From: Inga oerstediana | Lineage: Eukaryota; Streptophyta; Magnoliopsida; Fabales; Fabaceae | Length of the DNA: 64,000 nt | Direction: 5' to 3' | Assembly: GCA_963210345.1 (NCBI GenBank) | Contig: OY723402.1 | Span: 13,630,243-13,694,242, forward strand | In this document: in pieces, positions 23,131 through 33,229 of the stretch | Position numbering within the stretch: the first letter of the stretch is position 1 | How the letters are laid out: each line of letters begins with the position of its first letter | Notes under the pieces: generated by a model | What the model was told of the DNA's origin: nothing | What the model saw: the letters and a program-made list of their open reading frames with translations, nothing else | Database searches by the model: none | Made by a program: the position numbers and the translations under genes

Positions 23131-24465
23131 ATTGATATATGATGGTTATTATCGGCCATAAATTACGATTCCAAACCATCATATATGTGGGTACTATATA
23201 TACTCAGTTTCGAACCATAATATAAATTGAAGGCATATATAATGGTTATTTATTAATGACCGTAATGTATTAGTTTTATTTTTTTTATTATATATAGTTA
23301 TTTTTTATTTAGTTTTATTGTTAATATTTATTATATAAAACACAATATAATTATTGATAATAATAAGACAATAATACTAAATAAAAAGTCTATTTGTAGT
23401 ATTCAAAATTTAATACATTATATTATATAAAAAAAAATTCAACACATTGTAGATAAACATCATACAATTTAAAAGAAATTAATCACTCTAAACCACTATC
23501 TTATAATTTTTTGAATTCTAAAAGAAAATATATTTAAAAAATTCTACAATATTCTCCAATGCATTTGTTGTAGATTGTCAATCACATATCAGTACTTCAG
23601 AGTTCCTGTAACTGCAAAAGGGTAATATAAATATGAAAATCTGAATATATATAGCAAAATTGGCAAATATTAAAACTTAAGTAAATCTCGGATCTGATTT
23701 AATAAATATGATTTCAACATACCTGCTAAAGTTTAAGAACGAGAGAGGGTGAACATTCAAGTAGATTGTGATTCAACAGGCTGCTAAAAATTATGAGAAA
23801 AAATTATATTGATTTTAATTAATATAATATAGTGTAATTAGAATTATTTTCATGCCAATAACACAATAATAAAAAACTTGGCATTTAACCTCATCATTTT
23901 TTTATGTTTTGTAGTTTTCTCTGGTGTTTTTTCTCTATTTTTATATTCAAATCAATAGCCATCATCAGAAATTAAATATTGCTTTTTGTCTGCTATTCTT
24001 CTTCCAAGATAATTCGGAGACCTTAAACCTTAACTAGTAAGCTCTTGTTATAAAAAAAATAAAATGAAACTAGAAATGTTAATTGAAAAAAATTAAAGCT
24101 TACCTAAGTAATAATCACGAGAGGAATGGGCTGTAGAGTGAAGATTCATGTTAGTCATGGAGGACGGAACTCACAACAGCAAAGCAAAACTCATGGAAAG
24201 AAGAGTATGAGACTCACTAAGGAAACTAAAAAATGTTTAAAAAAGAATTAAAAGAATTGCGTCAAATAAATTTTTTTCCAAAATCTCGCCTCCTTATATT
24301 TTATATTTTTAAAATTTCATCTTTTTAGATGAAAGAATACTTAACGCTTCTTTGTAAAAATAGGACAAATGTGTAATATAGTGTCCATAATATTAATTAG
24401 AACAAATATGTAAATTTAACAATAAACTAATATTTCATTATGAACACTTAACACAATTATGTTTT
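23131..24465. repeat. AT-rich array of short ACCGTTAT/TGGTTATT-type repeats, left half of a disrupted element
   Basis: Short modules recur in both orientations: TATGATGGTTATTATCGGCC, ATAATGGTTATTTATTAATG, and in the 24280-24480 part 'TCTCGCCTCCTTATATTTTA' with numerous mono-A/T runs. Closely related modules recur at 27555-27945. The pattern looks like subterminal repeats of one transposon family split by the two TIR elements in between. True ends were not found, so the superfamily is open. Confidence 0.4.
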
Positions 24466-24651
24466 GTTAAACCTAAAAATAGGCATAATCATTTTTTAAT
24501 ACAGCAATTTTGACCACTGTGTTAACAAGCCCTAAGTCGGTTACTTTTTTAGTTTCTTTTGCATTGTAGGTCCCACGTTTCTCCTAACTCTGGTCTCCCT
24601 CTCTGATCTATCTTACTTTTTTAGTTTCTCTTGCAACGAAAATTTAGATCG

Positions 24652-25166
24652 AGCAATGAACCGGTTATAGTATAAGTTTAAGGGTTAATAAGTTAATTGT
24701 GAACTAATTGATAATTAAATTGGTCATATTAAAATATTATAATTTATTAGTGGTAATATATATTAATATATTTTTAAACTTCTATAAATAAAAATGAAGA
24801 TTTTTAGAAAAAAATACTTAAAATCTATTAGTATGAGCTATAATGCCTATACTTATGCAATAATATCTCCTTTTCTATAATTATTATATCTTTTTAAATA
24901 ATTTTTTTATTATCTTTTTCATTTTTTTTAGATTTATTCTTTACCTATTTTTCTCTTCATTTTGGTCTTCAACTTCCAATTTTTCCCTAAAAAAAGCAAC
25001 AACAAAAATTAAAAAAATGAAACTGGTCCAACCGGTTGAACCACTTATTTTACCAATTTTAACCGGTTCTCCAGTTTAACCATCAAACCAGATCAGATCA
25101 TTGGCCGGTTCCCAGTTCAACCGGTCAAACCAGCCGGTCTAGTCCAGTTGTTTGTACAATGCTCAT
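24652..25166. repeat. CCGGTT-rich possible nested element
   Basis: The block starts GAGCAATGAACCGGTT and ends with GTTTGTACAATGCTC, so GAGCAATGAAC and the reverse complement GAGCATTGTAC could be terminal repeats. AACCGGTT-like motifs occur repeatedly near 24660 and 25030-25140. A hAT-like non-autonomous element is possible, but no 8-bp target duplication was seen. Confidence 0.4.
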
Positions 25167-25252
25167 TCCCACACTCATTCTGTAACAAAATATTCAGCAG
25201 AAAAAATGATGATTTATGTCATTCACTCAAGCTCCTCGGATTAATAATACAA

Positions 25253-25390
25253 TTAGAACCTGTTTGAACTTTGAATTGCCTGAGCTTCATCTAATACCAT
25301 GTACTGCCATTTCACACGTGGAAAATACTTCTCATCAGATACTAGGAGCTGGTAGCCGGTGTTGAGAATGTGGAATTTCGCTTCCCTGGT
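25253..25390 (-). pseudogene. Captured fragment of an INO80-type SNF2 ATPase gene
   Basis: On the minus strand residues FHILNTGYQLLVSDEKYF and RVKWQYMVLDEAQAIQSSN form one continuous reading ending in a stop at 25253. This matches the part of the plant INO80 chromatin-remodelling ATPase around the DEAQ (Walker B, DExx-box) motif, including the characteristic 'YQLL(V/L)(S/D)(D/E)-YF-(R)-W-(Y)(M)(V/I)LDEAQAIK' arrangement. Only about 42 codons are present; there is no Walker A or helicase C domain, and the flanking frame is unrelated. It is therefore a gene fragment, and its location inside long TIRs suggests transposon capture. It is recognised by motif, not by database search. Confidence 0.75.
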
Positions 25391-25623
25391 AAACAAGAAA
25401 CAATGTGGAATTTCGTTTCTGCCCAGCTTCACCCTCTTCAGTCTCTGCACATCCTGATTCCGCTTCTCTTGTTAATTCTTTCTCGCATGTCTTTTCCCTT
25501 CGCATATCTGGCCCAAACCCAGTCCCTCCGTACACCCGTCTAAGCATTCGTCGCGTCGGAATTTCCGAACTCGATCAGTTCTGACCTTCGTGCTCTCTGA
25601 TTTTCGAGCTCGATCTGTCTGCA

Positions 25624-25803
25624 ATGGCCTCTTTCCGCTCAGATCTAACATCCAGGATTTACCCCGAACCTGATGTGGCCGATGTCGACTACTTTGAGCG
25701 CTTGCTAGATTCTCTGCTTCTCTTGGTCTTCGACAAGATCGGCTTTGTGAAGGCTCTTGGTCTTCAATCTTCTGGTTTCCATGTTGATCAAAAGAAAACG
25801 TAG
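25624..25803 (+). pseudogene. 59-codon GC-rich ORF inside the long-TIR element
   Basis: ATG at 25624 opens a frame beginning MASFRSDLTSRIYPEPDVAD and continuing VDYFERLLDSLLLLVFDKIG before a TAG at 25801. It is preceded by about 170 bp of CT-rich, intron-poor sequence that resembles a host 5' UTR. Its GC content contrasts with the flanks. The start looks like the N-terminus of a real protein, so a captured first exon is plausible, but I do not recognise the parent. Confidence 0.35.
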
Positions 25804-25985
25804 CATTGGTCAGCCTGAGAAACGTGGGACCCACAATACCAAAAGTACTAACAGTCATTAGGGATAGTTAACAGAGTGGTCAAAATTGCTACCTTAAAAA
25901 AAAAGTATTATGGCATATTGGAGGTAGCATTTGGGAAGTACGTTTAAGTAATTAGAAATAAAATTTTTCTTATATATTTATCATA

Positions 25986-27311
25986 GGATTAAGGTATAAA
26001 AATACACATGAGTTTTTCTTAAAAGTGCGTCCAACACCAAATACTTTTTTGTGGGGCAAAAGTAACTTATAAAATAGGTGAAAAATATCATTACCGTCAA
26101 TTCTACATAACATCCGTTACCTTTTTGCCACCTGTTGCCACGTTCTTGATTTCTTAGTGGACCAGTTACAAACGTGGCAAGTGGGGCTATGAAATCGTGT
26201 TTCTCCCTTATCTCTCATGTGCTAATGCTCAAGTCCCAGTCACTCTCCACTACACACAAGTAGAAGCCTTCTTCACTCCCACTGTCCCACATCAACATTA
26301 TCGGAGAAATCATAACCAATAACATTCGAAGAACACCGATAACATTCAAAGAACACATCCACTGTCCCACATCAACCTTTTTTTCTAAAAAAAAGGCATG
26401 AATCTTTTTTTTGGAAAAAAACCAGACTCATGTAATAAAAGCAAAAATTATATCATATCTACACAAATCTCTCCAGGTCATTGAGGAAAAAAACCAGAAG
26501 CTATAAGCGCACTAGCAATGGCTCAAGATGATTTGAGATATGAGATGACACCTCCTCCTCACAAGGCTCCGCCGACCTCTTCTTTTCGGTCATTCGTAAA
26601 CTCCACACACCATTGCATCTGCACTACAAAACTCCGACGCAGTGGCAGTGTTTGCTTTTTCCTTCAAGAATGATGAGGGCAGAAAAGATGATTTTGGGGG
26701 ATGAGATATGAGATCGGAGGGAAAACAGGTTATAAAGAAAGGAAGGGAGAGGGATTGGGGAAGAAGAAGCAGAGGGGAGAGATCGGTGAAGAAGGAGCCG
26801 GAGGAGAAAGAGGGAAGGAGACGAAGGTAACCAATAGAATGAGTAACAAGTGATGATGGGTAAATTTGCAGGGATTAAGAGTTTTTTTTCTCCTTATTCT
26901 GTGTCTATTGTGAATCTTGGCGAGGCAAATCCTGATAGCAGTGCTAGCGCGGATATCGGCGGTGGCGCTGGTGGTTCACACTGTGATGAGCTGGCCGTTG
27001 AAGCTGAAGGTGAGGTGTGGGCGGCACCATCATCTTCTTCTCCATATGTTTCCTGGGTTCCTTTCTGGTCTGGTATAAGCTCCGACAAGGCCCACTGCCA
27101 TGGGGAGTATTATTCATCCACGTCATATTCCAACTCACACTTTTCGGTCAAAAACGTTCAAACTCATGGTCAACATCCTCAAGCAAACGGAAACTGTGAC
27201 TTTTGCACCTATTTTAAAAGTTCATAGTAACTTTTGCTCTTAAAAAAAATATTTGGTGTTGGGCGCACTTTTAAGAAAAACTCATGTATATTTTTGCACC
27301 TTAACCCTTTA
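25986..27311. mobile_element. Second long-TIR (MULE-like) element, 1.3 kb
   Basis: The left arm (25986-26095) begins GGATTAAGGTATAAAAATA and runs through CATGAGTTTTTCTTAAAAGT and CCAACACCAAATA. The right arm (27195-27307) is its inverted copy, ending TTTTTGCACCTTAACCC. The arms are about 110 bp long and about 85-90% alike by eye. The 9-mer TTTATCATA lies directly left (25977-25985) and again at 27312-27320, a plausible 9-bp MULE target duplication. The interior (about 26450-27190) is GC-rich with a purine-rich block and a 125-codon ORF. It looks like acquired host sequence, but no transposase or identifiable gene is present. Confidence 0.65.
26850..27227 (+). other. 125-codon ORF within the second long-TIR element, coding status doubtful
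   Basis: Begins MMMGKFAGIKSFFSPYSV and contains a Gly/Ala/Ser-rich stretch and a Ser run. An overlapping frame at 27017-27199 reads FLGSFLVWYKLRQGPLPWG, which resembles the membrane anchor and proline hinge of a cytochrome P450-like protein, though only over about 20 residues. Higher GC than the flanks supports an acquired host fragment, but neither frame is convincing as a gene. Confidence 0.25.
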
Positions 27312-27960
27312 TTTATCATATATATCATAAATCATATTTAAAAGTAGTTTTTAATGTTAATTCAAACGGATACTATGTCTACTTTTACTTGTAAAAGATA
27401 ATTGTTTTAGGTGTTTATAACGAAATAGTTTATTGCTAAATTTACATATTCACTCTATTAATTAATATATCAATAAAAAAAATTAATATATTATTAGATT
27501 ACTTAATAATTCTTTATAAATAACTTTAATATATTATCAAATATTTTTTTTATATTACAGGATATTTAACGGTTCACTATAAAGAACCTTAACATATTGT
27601 CAAATAAACTCCTTTAAAAGTCTCACCTTTTTATATTAAATCATACTCAACGGTTTTTAATAAAGAATCGTAATGTATTGTCAAATAATTTTTTTCTAGA
27701 CTCCCACCTCTTTATATTTAACATTTTTAGAATCCCATCATCTTACATATGATGGTTATTATTTTTAACTGTTAAATAATTTTGAAAAATATATAACGGT
27801 TTTTTATGAAGAAATGTCAAGTATTGTGAAAGAAAATTTTTTAGAACCCCGTCTTCTTATATATAACCGTTTTTATTGATAACCATTAAGTATTATTAAA
27901 GAGTACATAATGATTTTTTTTATGAAGAACTGGCAAATATTAAAGACATCCGAAATAGGG
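27312..27960. repeat. AT-rich array of AACGGTT-type short repeats, right half of the disrupted element
   Basis: Repeated modules of about 90-100 bp have the pattern 'aacggttttttat-aagaa-cgtaa-gtattgtcaaa-aattttt-agactcc-cctc-ttatat'. They recur at about 27565, 27650, 27785 and 27865 with variations. They resemble modules at 24280-24350 and 23140-23290 on the far side of the two long-TIR elements. This fits transposon subterminal repeats. Confidence 0.45.
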
Positions 27961-28177
27961 AAATCCCTAATCAGTACCGTGAATTCCAAAATTCCGGATC
28001 AGTTCGCTGTCAGTACGGATGAACAGTGCTGGGGTGCCAAAAGACTATTTTGCCCTTCAGTCCTTATTTTCGCCACTTCAGAATAACAACACGCTCCTCT
28101 TAATTAACAACTCTGGATTCTTGATTAACAACTCTAGTTTCATCTTTTTACTTTCACAATAACAACTCTACAAGATT

Positions 28178-29072
28178 AGAGCCAGCAATTCGGGTTCAAC
28201 CAGCAAGCTAAATGGGATAAGTTTGTGTAGCCCACCAAGGCAAAATGCCAGCCTGATGAGCCCGCCATCTATTTTTTTTAAAAAAAACAAAATTATCACA
28301 TTGTTTTTTCTTTTACTTTCTCACTTCCTTTCTCTTTCACCTATTCAATCATAGAAGAGGATACTTTCATAATCTTTTTTTTTTATTTTCTACTCAGAAT
28401 CTCATCTCCATCTTCAGATTTAAAAAAAATGAATGGTTCAGATTTAATTTTTTCTAAAACTATTATTATAGTGTTTTATACTTTAATTTTTTTAAAGTTT
28501 TGTTTGTATTGCAGTTAGAGTTGTGTGGATAATATTTTAATAGTTTAAATTTATTTATTTATGTTTAAAATAATAGTTTGATAAAATATTAAATCTGAAC
28601 CATCCATATTTTTAATTTGAGGATGGAAATAAGATTCTGAAAAGAATAAGAGATAAATGATTCTGAGAGAACTCAAACCTATCATATCACACTCCCTTTC
28701 TTTTATACTATGTCAAGCAACTATTCTACTCTTATATCCCTTTCTCTTTCATTCACTCATACCACAAAAACATATAAACACCTCTCTTTTTAATTTTAAA
28801 CAAGGAGAATAAATAAATATAGTGTAAAAATAAAAGTGAAAAAAAAAGTGTCACATAAAAAGCGTGGTAGAAGAGTCAAACATAATAGCAAAGGAAAGAG
28901 AGTAAGAGTATTTAGGTTTATTTTTTTAAGGAAAATAAAAAAAAAGTGTTCTTTAAACAGGCCAGCCGAGAGTTGAACGGGGCGGGCCTGTGCATCCCAC
29001 CCCTTTGGGGGCTGGCAATTACCCAGCCCAAACGGGTTGAACTTGTGGGTTACAACTCGTTTTACCGGCTCT
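28178..29072. mobile_element. Non-autonomous TIR element, about 0.9 kb
   Basis: Ends AGAGCCAGCAATTCGGGTT (left) and the reverse complement of GAGTTGTAAC-type sequence ending CCGGCTCT (right) face each other. Inside, an inverted pair around ATGAATGGTTCAGATTTAA (28430) and TTAAATCTGAACCATCCAT (28588) forms a large hairpin. Both ends are rich in GGGCTGGC/GCCAGCC-like words (28190-28265 and 28955-29040). No coding capacity, and the target duplication is not resolved. Confidence 0.5.
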
Positions 29073-29187
29073 ATCCAAGACTAATACATTGATTTTTATA
29101 TATATATAAAAAAAGACGGATACATGGCTTACATCATTGTATCTATATCAACATAACGATGTTCATTACCCAAAATTAAGACATTTA

Positions 29188-30036
29188 TCCCTGTTTGGTA
29201 TGATGAAATTGAGGGTATGGAAATAGAAATGGAATTGATTTCCATGAGATGATTTATTTAGTGTGATGGAATTGGCTTCTAATTCCATTTCTATATCTAC
29301 CAAAAATGGTGAAAATGGCTTCCATCTTCAAACCTAATAAGATTTGCAATTCCACCTCCTAAATTTTAGTCCCCCCTCAAGTTCAAGCTTGGCTATTCAA
29401 CCCCTACTGCCAACAAGCTCCTCGCCCCAACAACAGACAAGCTCCTTACCTGCCGTCGGCAAGCTAATGATCATTTTACCTTCCCACCTCCATCATTGGA
29501 TGACCCAACTTCTTCGATCTCCCATCATTCTGCATCTGCGATGACGAGGAGAAGGAAGGTGCACTAATGAGACGGCTGGGAAGACGGACCCATGGCTTAA
29601 CCTTCATAGTTAAGAAATTTTGGTGGAAATTTTATGAGGTGGTTTGAGATCTCTAGACATTGGCGATGACCCACCTCCTTCAGATCTGCCATGGAGGTTA
29701 AGTTTTCAGATGATGAAGATTTGAATCTTATGCGGTGGATTGAGATCTCCGGAGGTAGTTGTACTTGACCTTCATATATCATAAATCTTGCTAAAATTTT
29801 GAACAGTGCATGTCAAATTTGGAAGGATCGAAGGAGACGAAGCTGGTGTTGGGATTTTTTTTTTTTTAATTTAAGAATGGCATTTTGGTATTTTCACCAG
29901 AAAATTAGGCTTTATTTTAATGACATGCCAAATACACTTTTAAACCCTCATTTTTATATCCATATTCATTTTCATTTCCTTATCTATATCTATTTCCATT
30001 TCCATCAAAATCAATTCCAGCATACTAAATGAACTC
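29188..30036. mobile_element. Tourist/PIF-like non-autonomous element (849 bp)
   Basis: The left end TCCCTGTTTGGTATGATGA and the right end (reverse complement GAGTTCATTTAGTATGCTGG) are imperfect inverted repeats. Both sides are flanked by TTA (29185-29187 and 30037-30039), the usual PIF/Harbinger 3-bp target. Subterminal 'GGAAATGGAATTG / CAATTCCATTTC'-type words recur. Internal ORFs (29344, 29597) look accidental. Confidence 0.65.
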
Positions 30037-30039
30037 TTA

Positions 30040-30730
30040 TGCATGTGGTTCATATGAATGTTCTTACACTTCATGACTTAGATTCATGAATGGGAAGGCA
30101 GATTCAGATAAGATAAAATGATTCATGAAAATTATAATCAAGTTACTTTTTTTGACCTAATCATGATCAAGTTACTTGAATCTAAAGATGGATGATGCAC
30201 ATCTATAAAATATGACCATAGTTACAGCAATCTAAAGATTAAACACCAATTTATAAATTCATGGACAGTTTTTTTTTTTAATTTTCTAGTTGTAATATTT
30301 ATAAATACTTATATAATAAAGCTCGTGAAATTAATTTGTATCTGGATTAAAATTTAGAAAATCTAAATATCATAACAATAAAATGAACATGATAAGAAAT
30401 TAACAAATATTGATATAGTCTGTGAGAACTTAATCCATATATTCACAAAAGATGCAAATTCAAATTTCATAGATAATTAAAAAAAACATCATTCACAAGT
30501 AATTTGCAGCCACTTAAAACTAGATTAAATAATAAAAAATAATTCGGAGCTTAAATCTTCTCAATATGATAAAAAAAATAATTCTAGACTCTTTGAGGCC
30601 TCAACAATATTTTTTAAGAAAGTAATTAAAATTAAATTATTTTTTATTTAAAAAGACATATACAAATAACATGAGATTATAAACAAGATAGAACTGAAGG
30701 AATTTTTGTGCCACCAATCTTTTATATGTG
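30040..30730. other. AT-rich spacer before the LINE
   Basis: No gene or clear repeat. It ends at the left copy of the LINE target duplication. Confidence 0.4.
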
Positions 30731-31399
30731 AAGATTACAGGTAAGAATCATCAAATAGAGAGAGAAGCTCTGGTTCTGAAACTGTTCTGTTTTTACCGTT
30801 GTGCTTCCGCAACGGTCACCAGACGCGTCGACGGTGGTGACAGATCTGAATTCTGGTGGTGCTTTAATCCAGTCTTCAACGGTCATCGCTCGACGGTAGA
30901 GAAAGATCTGTATCTTGGAGGTGTTTTCATTGGTTCATTCTCATCGAGTTTCGACGGAGGCGACGGACTGCGCTTCTGGTGGTGCTGCAATCCCATCTTA
31001 GACGCCACGAGGTGTCCGTCGCTGCTCGTCCTTGCCAGGTCTCAGTCGGCCGTCGCTGCTAGTCCTAGCCAGGCCTTCGTCGAGCCATTTAAAAAGTTGC
31101 AACCGCCGATCTGAGCCTGTGTCTCCAGTTTCGGTGCTGATCTGTGGTGAGTGTTGATCCAAATCTCAGTCGATTTGAGCTTGCTTTTCCGGTGATCCGA
31201 ATATCTGCCCAAAGTTGATGTGCGATGATACAATCTGGTTGAATTGTCGTTTCCAAGTACGTTGAGTTGCTTCTGTCCGAATTTGCTGCTGGTTTTTTTT
31301 TTTAATCTGTTCTGAGAAGGAAAAAAAAGAAAAGAAATAGAAAAAGAAAAAGAGAGTGAGAGAGAGTGGAGAGAAAAGAAAAGAAAAGAAAATTATTTT

Positions 31400-33025
31400 T
31401 TGTATGCTCAAGAGATGAATGAGCGGGAGAGAGAACGTAGTCCCGTGAGAATGGTTTTGAAACCAATGCTGGAGGAGAAGGAGGCCTTGGAGCAGAGTAG
31501 GAAGAAAATTCGTGATGATGATGAAGAGTTCACAAATAAGCAATCCTTAGCTCCACGGGTTGAGGACTGGATGAGTGACAATAATATTATACAGGAAACC
31601 ACCTTACCTGAAGTACCTAAACGGTCATATAAGGATGCATGTGTAGAGGATCAGACGCAGAATGATTGTTCAGATGAGGAGGAAGAATGGTGGAGAGGGG
31701 ATGGATGGAAATCTAGAATTGAGGTGGAGATGACGAAGAATGGACCAAACATCATTGTGTCTCCGGAGTTTAGAAAGAAGTTAGCACGGAAATGGTCGAC
31801 ATCGTTGTTCGTTAGACTCCTTGGCAGGATAGTGCGTGAGGATCAACTGGGTCGTAAACTGCAACAGCTGTGGGGACGTAGAGGCCAGGTTGAAACTATT
31901 GAGATAGGATCTGGGTATTTTCTGGTTCGTATGAGCAGTAAGGAGGACTATGATTTTGCTTTAACAGGAGGTCCTTGGTTATATATGGATCATTACCTAG
32001 CAATGCAACCATGGAAGTCTGAGTTTGATCCTGAATCTGGTGAGGTTTCCAAAATTGCAGCATGGGTGAGAATTCCTAATTTCCCAGTTGATTTCTATGA
32101 TAAGGGTATTTTATATGTCGTGGGTAACCAAATTGGAAGGGTTCTAAAAGTGGATACAAACACCCTTCAAAAAACCAAAGGTCGTTTTGCCCGTATATGT
32201 GTTGAAGTCGATCTGAGTGCGCCTTTACTTCCGTCATTGATTATTAATAGGAAAGAGAAGAAGATTGTTTATGAGGGTTTGCATTTGATTTGCTTCTCAT
32301 GTAGACGGTATGGCCACGACACGGCGCATTGCCCTAATAATCAAGCTATAAGCACGTTAAAGTCGCCATGCATGTCGCAACCGTCGGCTTCCACAGATAT
32401 AACACAAGCGTCTACATGCTCTGAGACCGCAGCCAAGGTGTTTGGGGAGTGGATGGTCGCACCGAGTCGTAAAAGGGGACAATGGATTTTGAACACAGGG
32501 AATGGTAATTATGGACGTGATTCTAGGAGTGATTTACGATCTCGAAATACGGGAGGAGGATCACGTTTTGAGGCTCTCCATGTTGAAGATATGGGAATTA
32601 ATGATGGAGGTTATAATGATAGTGCAAATCAAGGCAAGATTCGTGTCAGTTCAAAGCTAGGAGAAAGATCGCGTGAATCAAAAGGGAACTCTGGTCAGCT
32701 AATTGAAATAAGTAAAGGGAGTAAGGGGAATAAGGGATCGGATAATCTGAATGTTGGAAAAAATGAGAGAATTTGTAAGAATGCGGATAGTGTTGGCCAT
32801 TTGAAGACGTTGAATAAAACACGTGCAACACAGACAGCTAAGAAGAAAGGGATTGAGGAGGGAGCTTCCAACGGAACCTTGAGTATGGGCGTAAAAATGC
32901 AGCAAACAAGAACTCAAATGGACTCTCATTTGTTGAACTCTCACAAGTTAACTCATAAAGCCGAATCGTCGTATAATTCAAGTGGGGAGGATGGGTTACG
33001 AATTAAAAAAATTTTATTCAAATAA
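31400..33025 (+). CDS. LINE ORF1: DUF4283 / zinc-knuckle RNA-binding protein, 541 aa
   Basis: Open frame from ATG 31400 to TAA 33023-33025; a second ATG five codons on (NERERERSP) could also serve. A conserved DUF4283-type domain occupies about residues 125-260 (WSTSLFVRLLGR, then GGPWLYMDHYLAMQPW). A CCHC zinc knuckle C-x2-C-x4-H-x4-C follows at C298/C301/H306/C311, and then a low-complexity Ser/Gly/Lys-rich tail. This is the usual ORF1 of plant L1 LINEs, forming the RNA-protein particle with the element RNA. Immediately after the stop, frame +1 stays open to a TAA at 33184-33186 with protein-like composition. A slip in the A7 run at about 33004-33010 has therefore probably removed the last 50 or so codons. 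There are no other lesions. Confidence 0.85.
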   Translation: MYAQEMNERERERSPVRMVLKPMLEEKEALEQSRKKIRDDDEEFTNKQSLAPRVEDWMSDNNIIQETTLPEVPKRSYKDACVEDQTQNDCSDEEEEWWRGDGWKSRIEVEMTKNGPNIIVSPEFRKKLARKWSTSLFVRLLGRIVREDQLGRKLQQLWGRRGQVETIEIGSGYFLVRMSSKEDYDFALTGGPWLYMDHYLAMQPWKSEFDPESGEVSKIAAWVRIPNFPVDFYDKGILYVVGNQIGRVLKVDTNTLQKTKGRFARICVEVDLSAPLLPSLIINRKEKKIVYEGLHLICFSCRRYGHDTAHCPNNQAISTLKSPCMSQPSASTDITQASTCSETAAKVFGEWMVAPSRKRGQWILNTGNGNYGRDSRSDLRSRNTGGGSRFEALHVEDMGINDGGYNDSANQGKIRVSSKLGERSRESKGNSGQLIEISKGSKGNKGSDNLNVGKNERICKNADSVGHLKTLNKTRATQTAKKKGIEEGASNGTLSMGVKMQQTRTQMDSHLLNSHKLTHKAESSYNSSGEDGLRIKKILFK

Positions 33026-33229
33026 ACCCTAATTCCACTACTATCCGTCTAGAAGCCACAGATCCTTTTGACTCAGGTGCAGAACGAGGGGAGAATTTTG
33101 CAATTCCAACTAATCCACTTGGGACTGTTGCTGATGTGGTGATGAATGGTGTTGACGAGGTACAGGAAGGACTTAAGTCTCAATAATGTCTAGTTTGGTT
33201 GTGCTCTTATTCATATTTATCAATTTTTT

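Larger units (their letters stand above)
24470..25930. mobile_element. Long-TIR (MULE-like) element carrying host gene fragments
   Basis: The sequence around 24502-24600 is repeated in inverted orientation at 25795-25893. GCAATTTTGACCACTGTGTT on the left pairs with AACAGAGTGGTCAAAATTGC on the right, and GTAGGTCCCACGTTTCTCC pairs with GAGAAACGTGGGACCCAC. A weaker match continues outward (GGCATAATC / TATTATGGCAT), giving arms of roughly 120 bp. Long TIRs enclosing GC-rich host-derived sequence are the hallmark of Pack-MULEs. The interior holds CCGGTT-rich repeats (24650-25166, possibly a nested element), an INO80-like fragment on the minus strand and a 59-codon plus-strand ORF. No transposase, and no clear target duplication. 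Confidence 0.65.

Noticed and set aside
25472..25858. 128-codon minus-strand ORF in the INO80-containing element
   Set aside because: Arg/Ser-rich composition typical of an antisense frame of GC-rich DNA; the plus-strand frame and the INO80 fragment are better explanations.
30728..31114. 128-codon plus-strand ORF before the LINE ORF1
   Set aside because: It starts upstream of the target duplication and lies in the LINE 5' UTR; it spans the element boundary and so cannot be an original gene.
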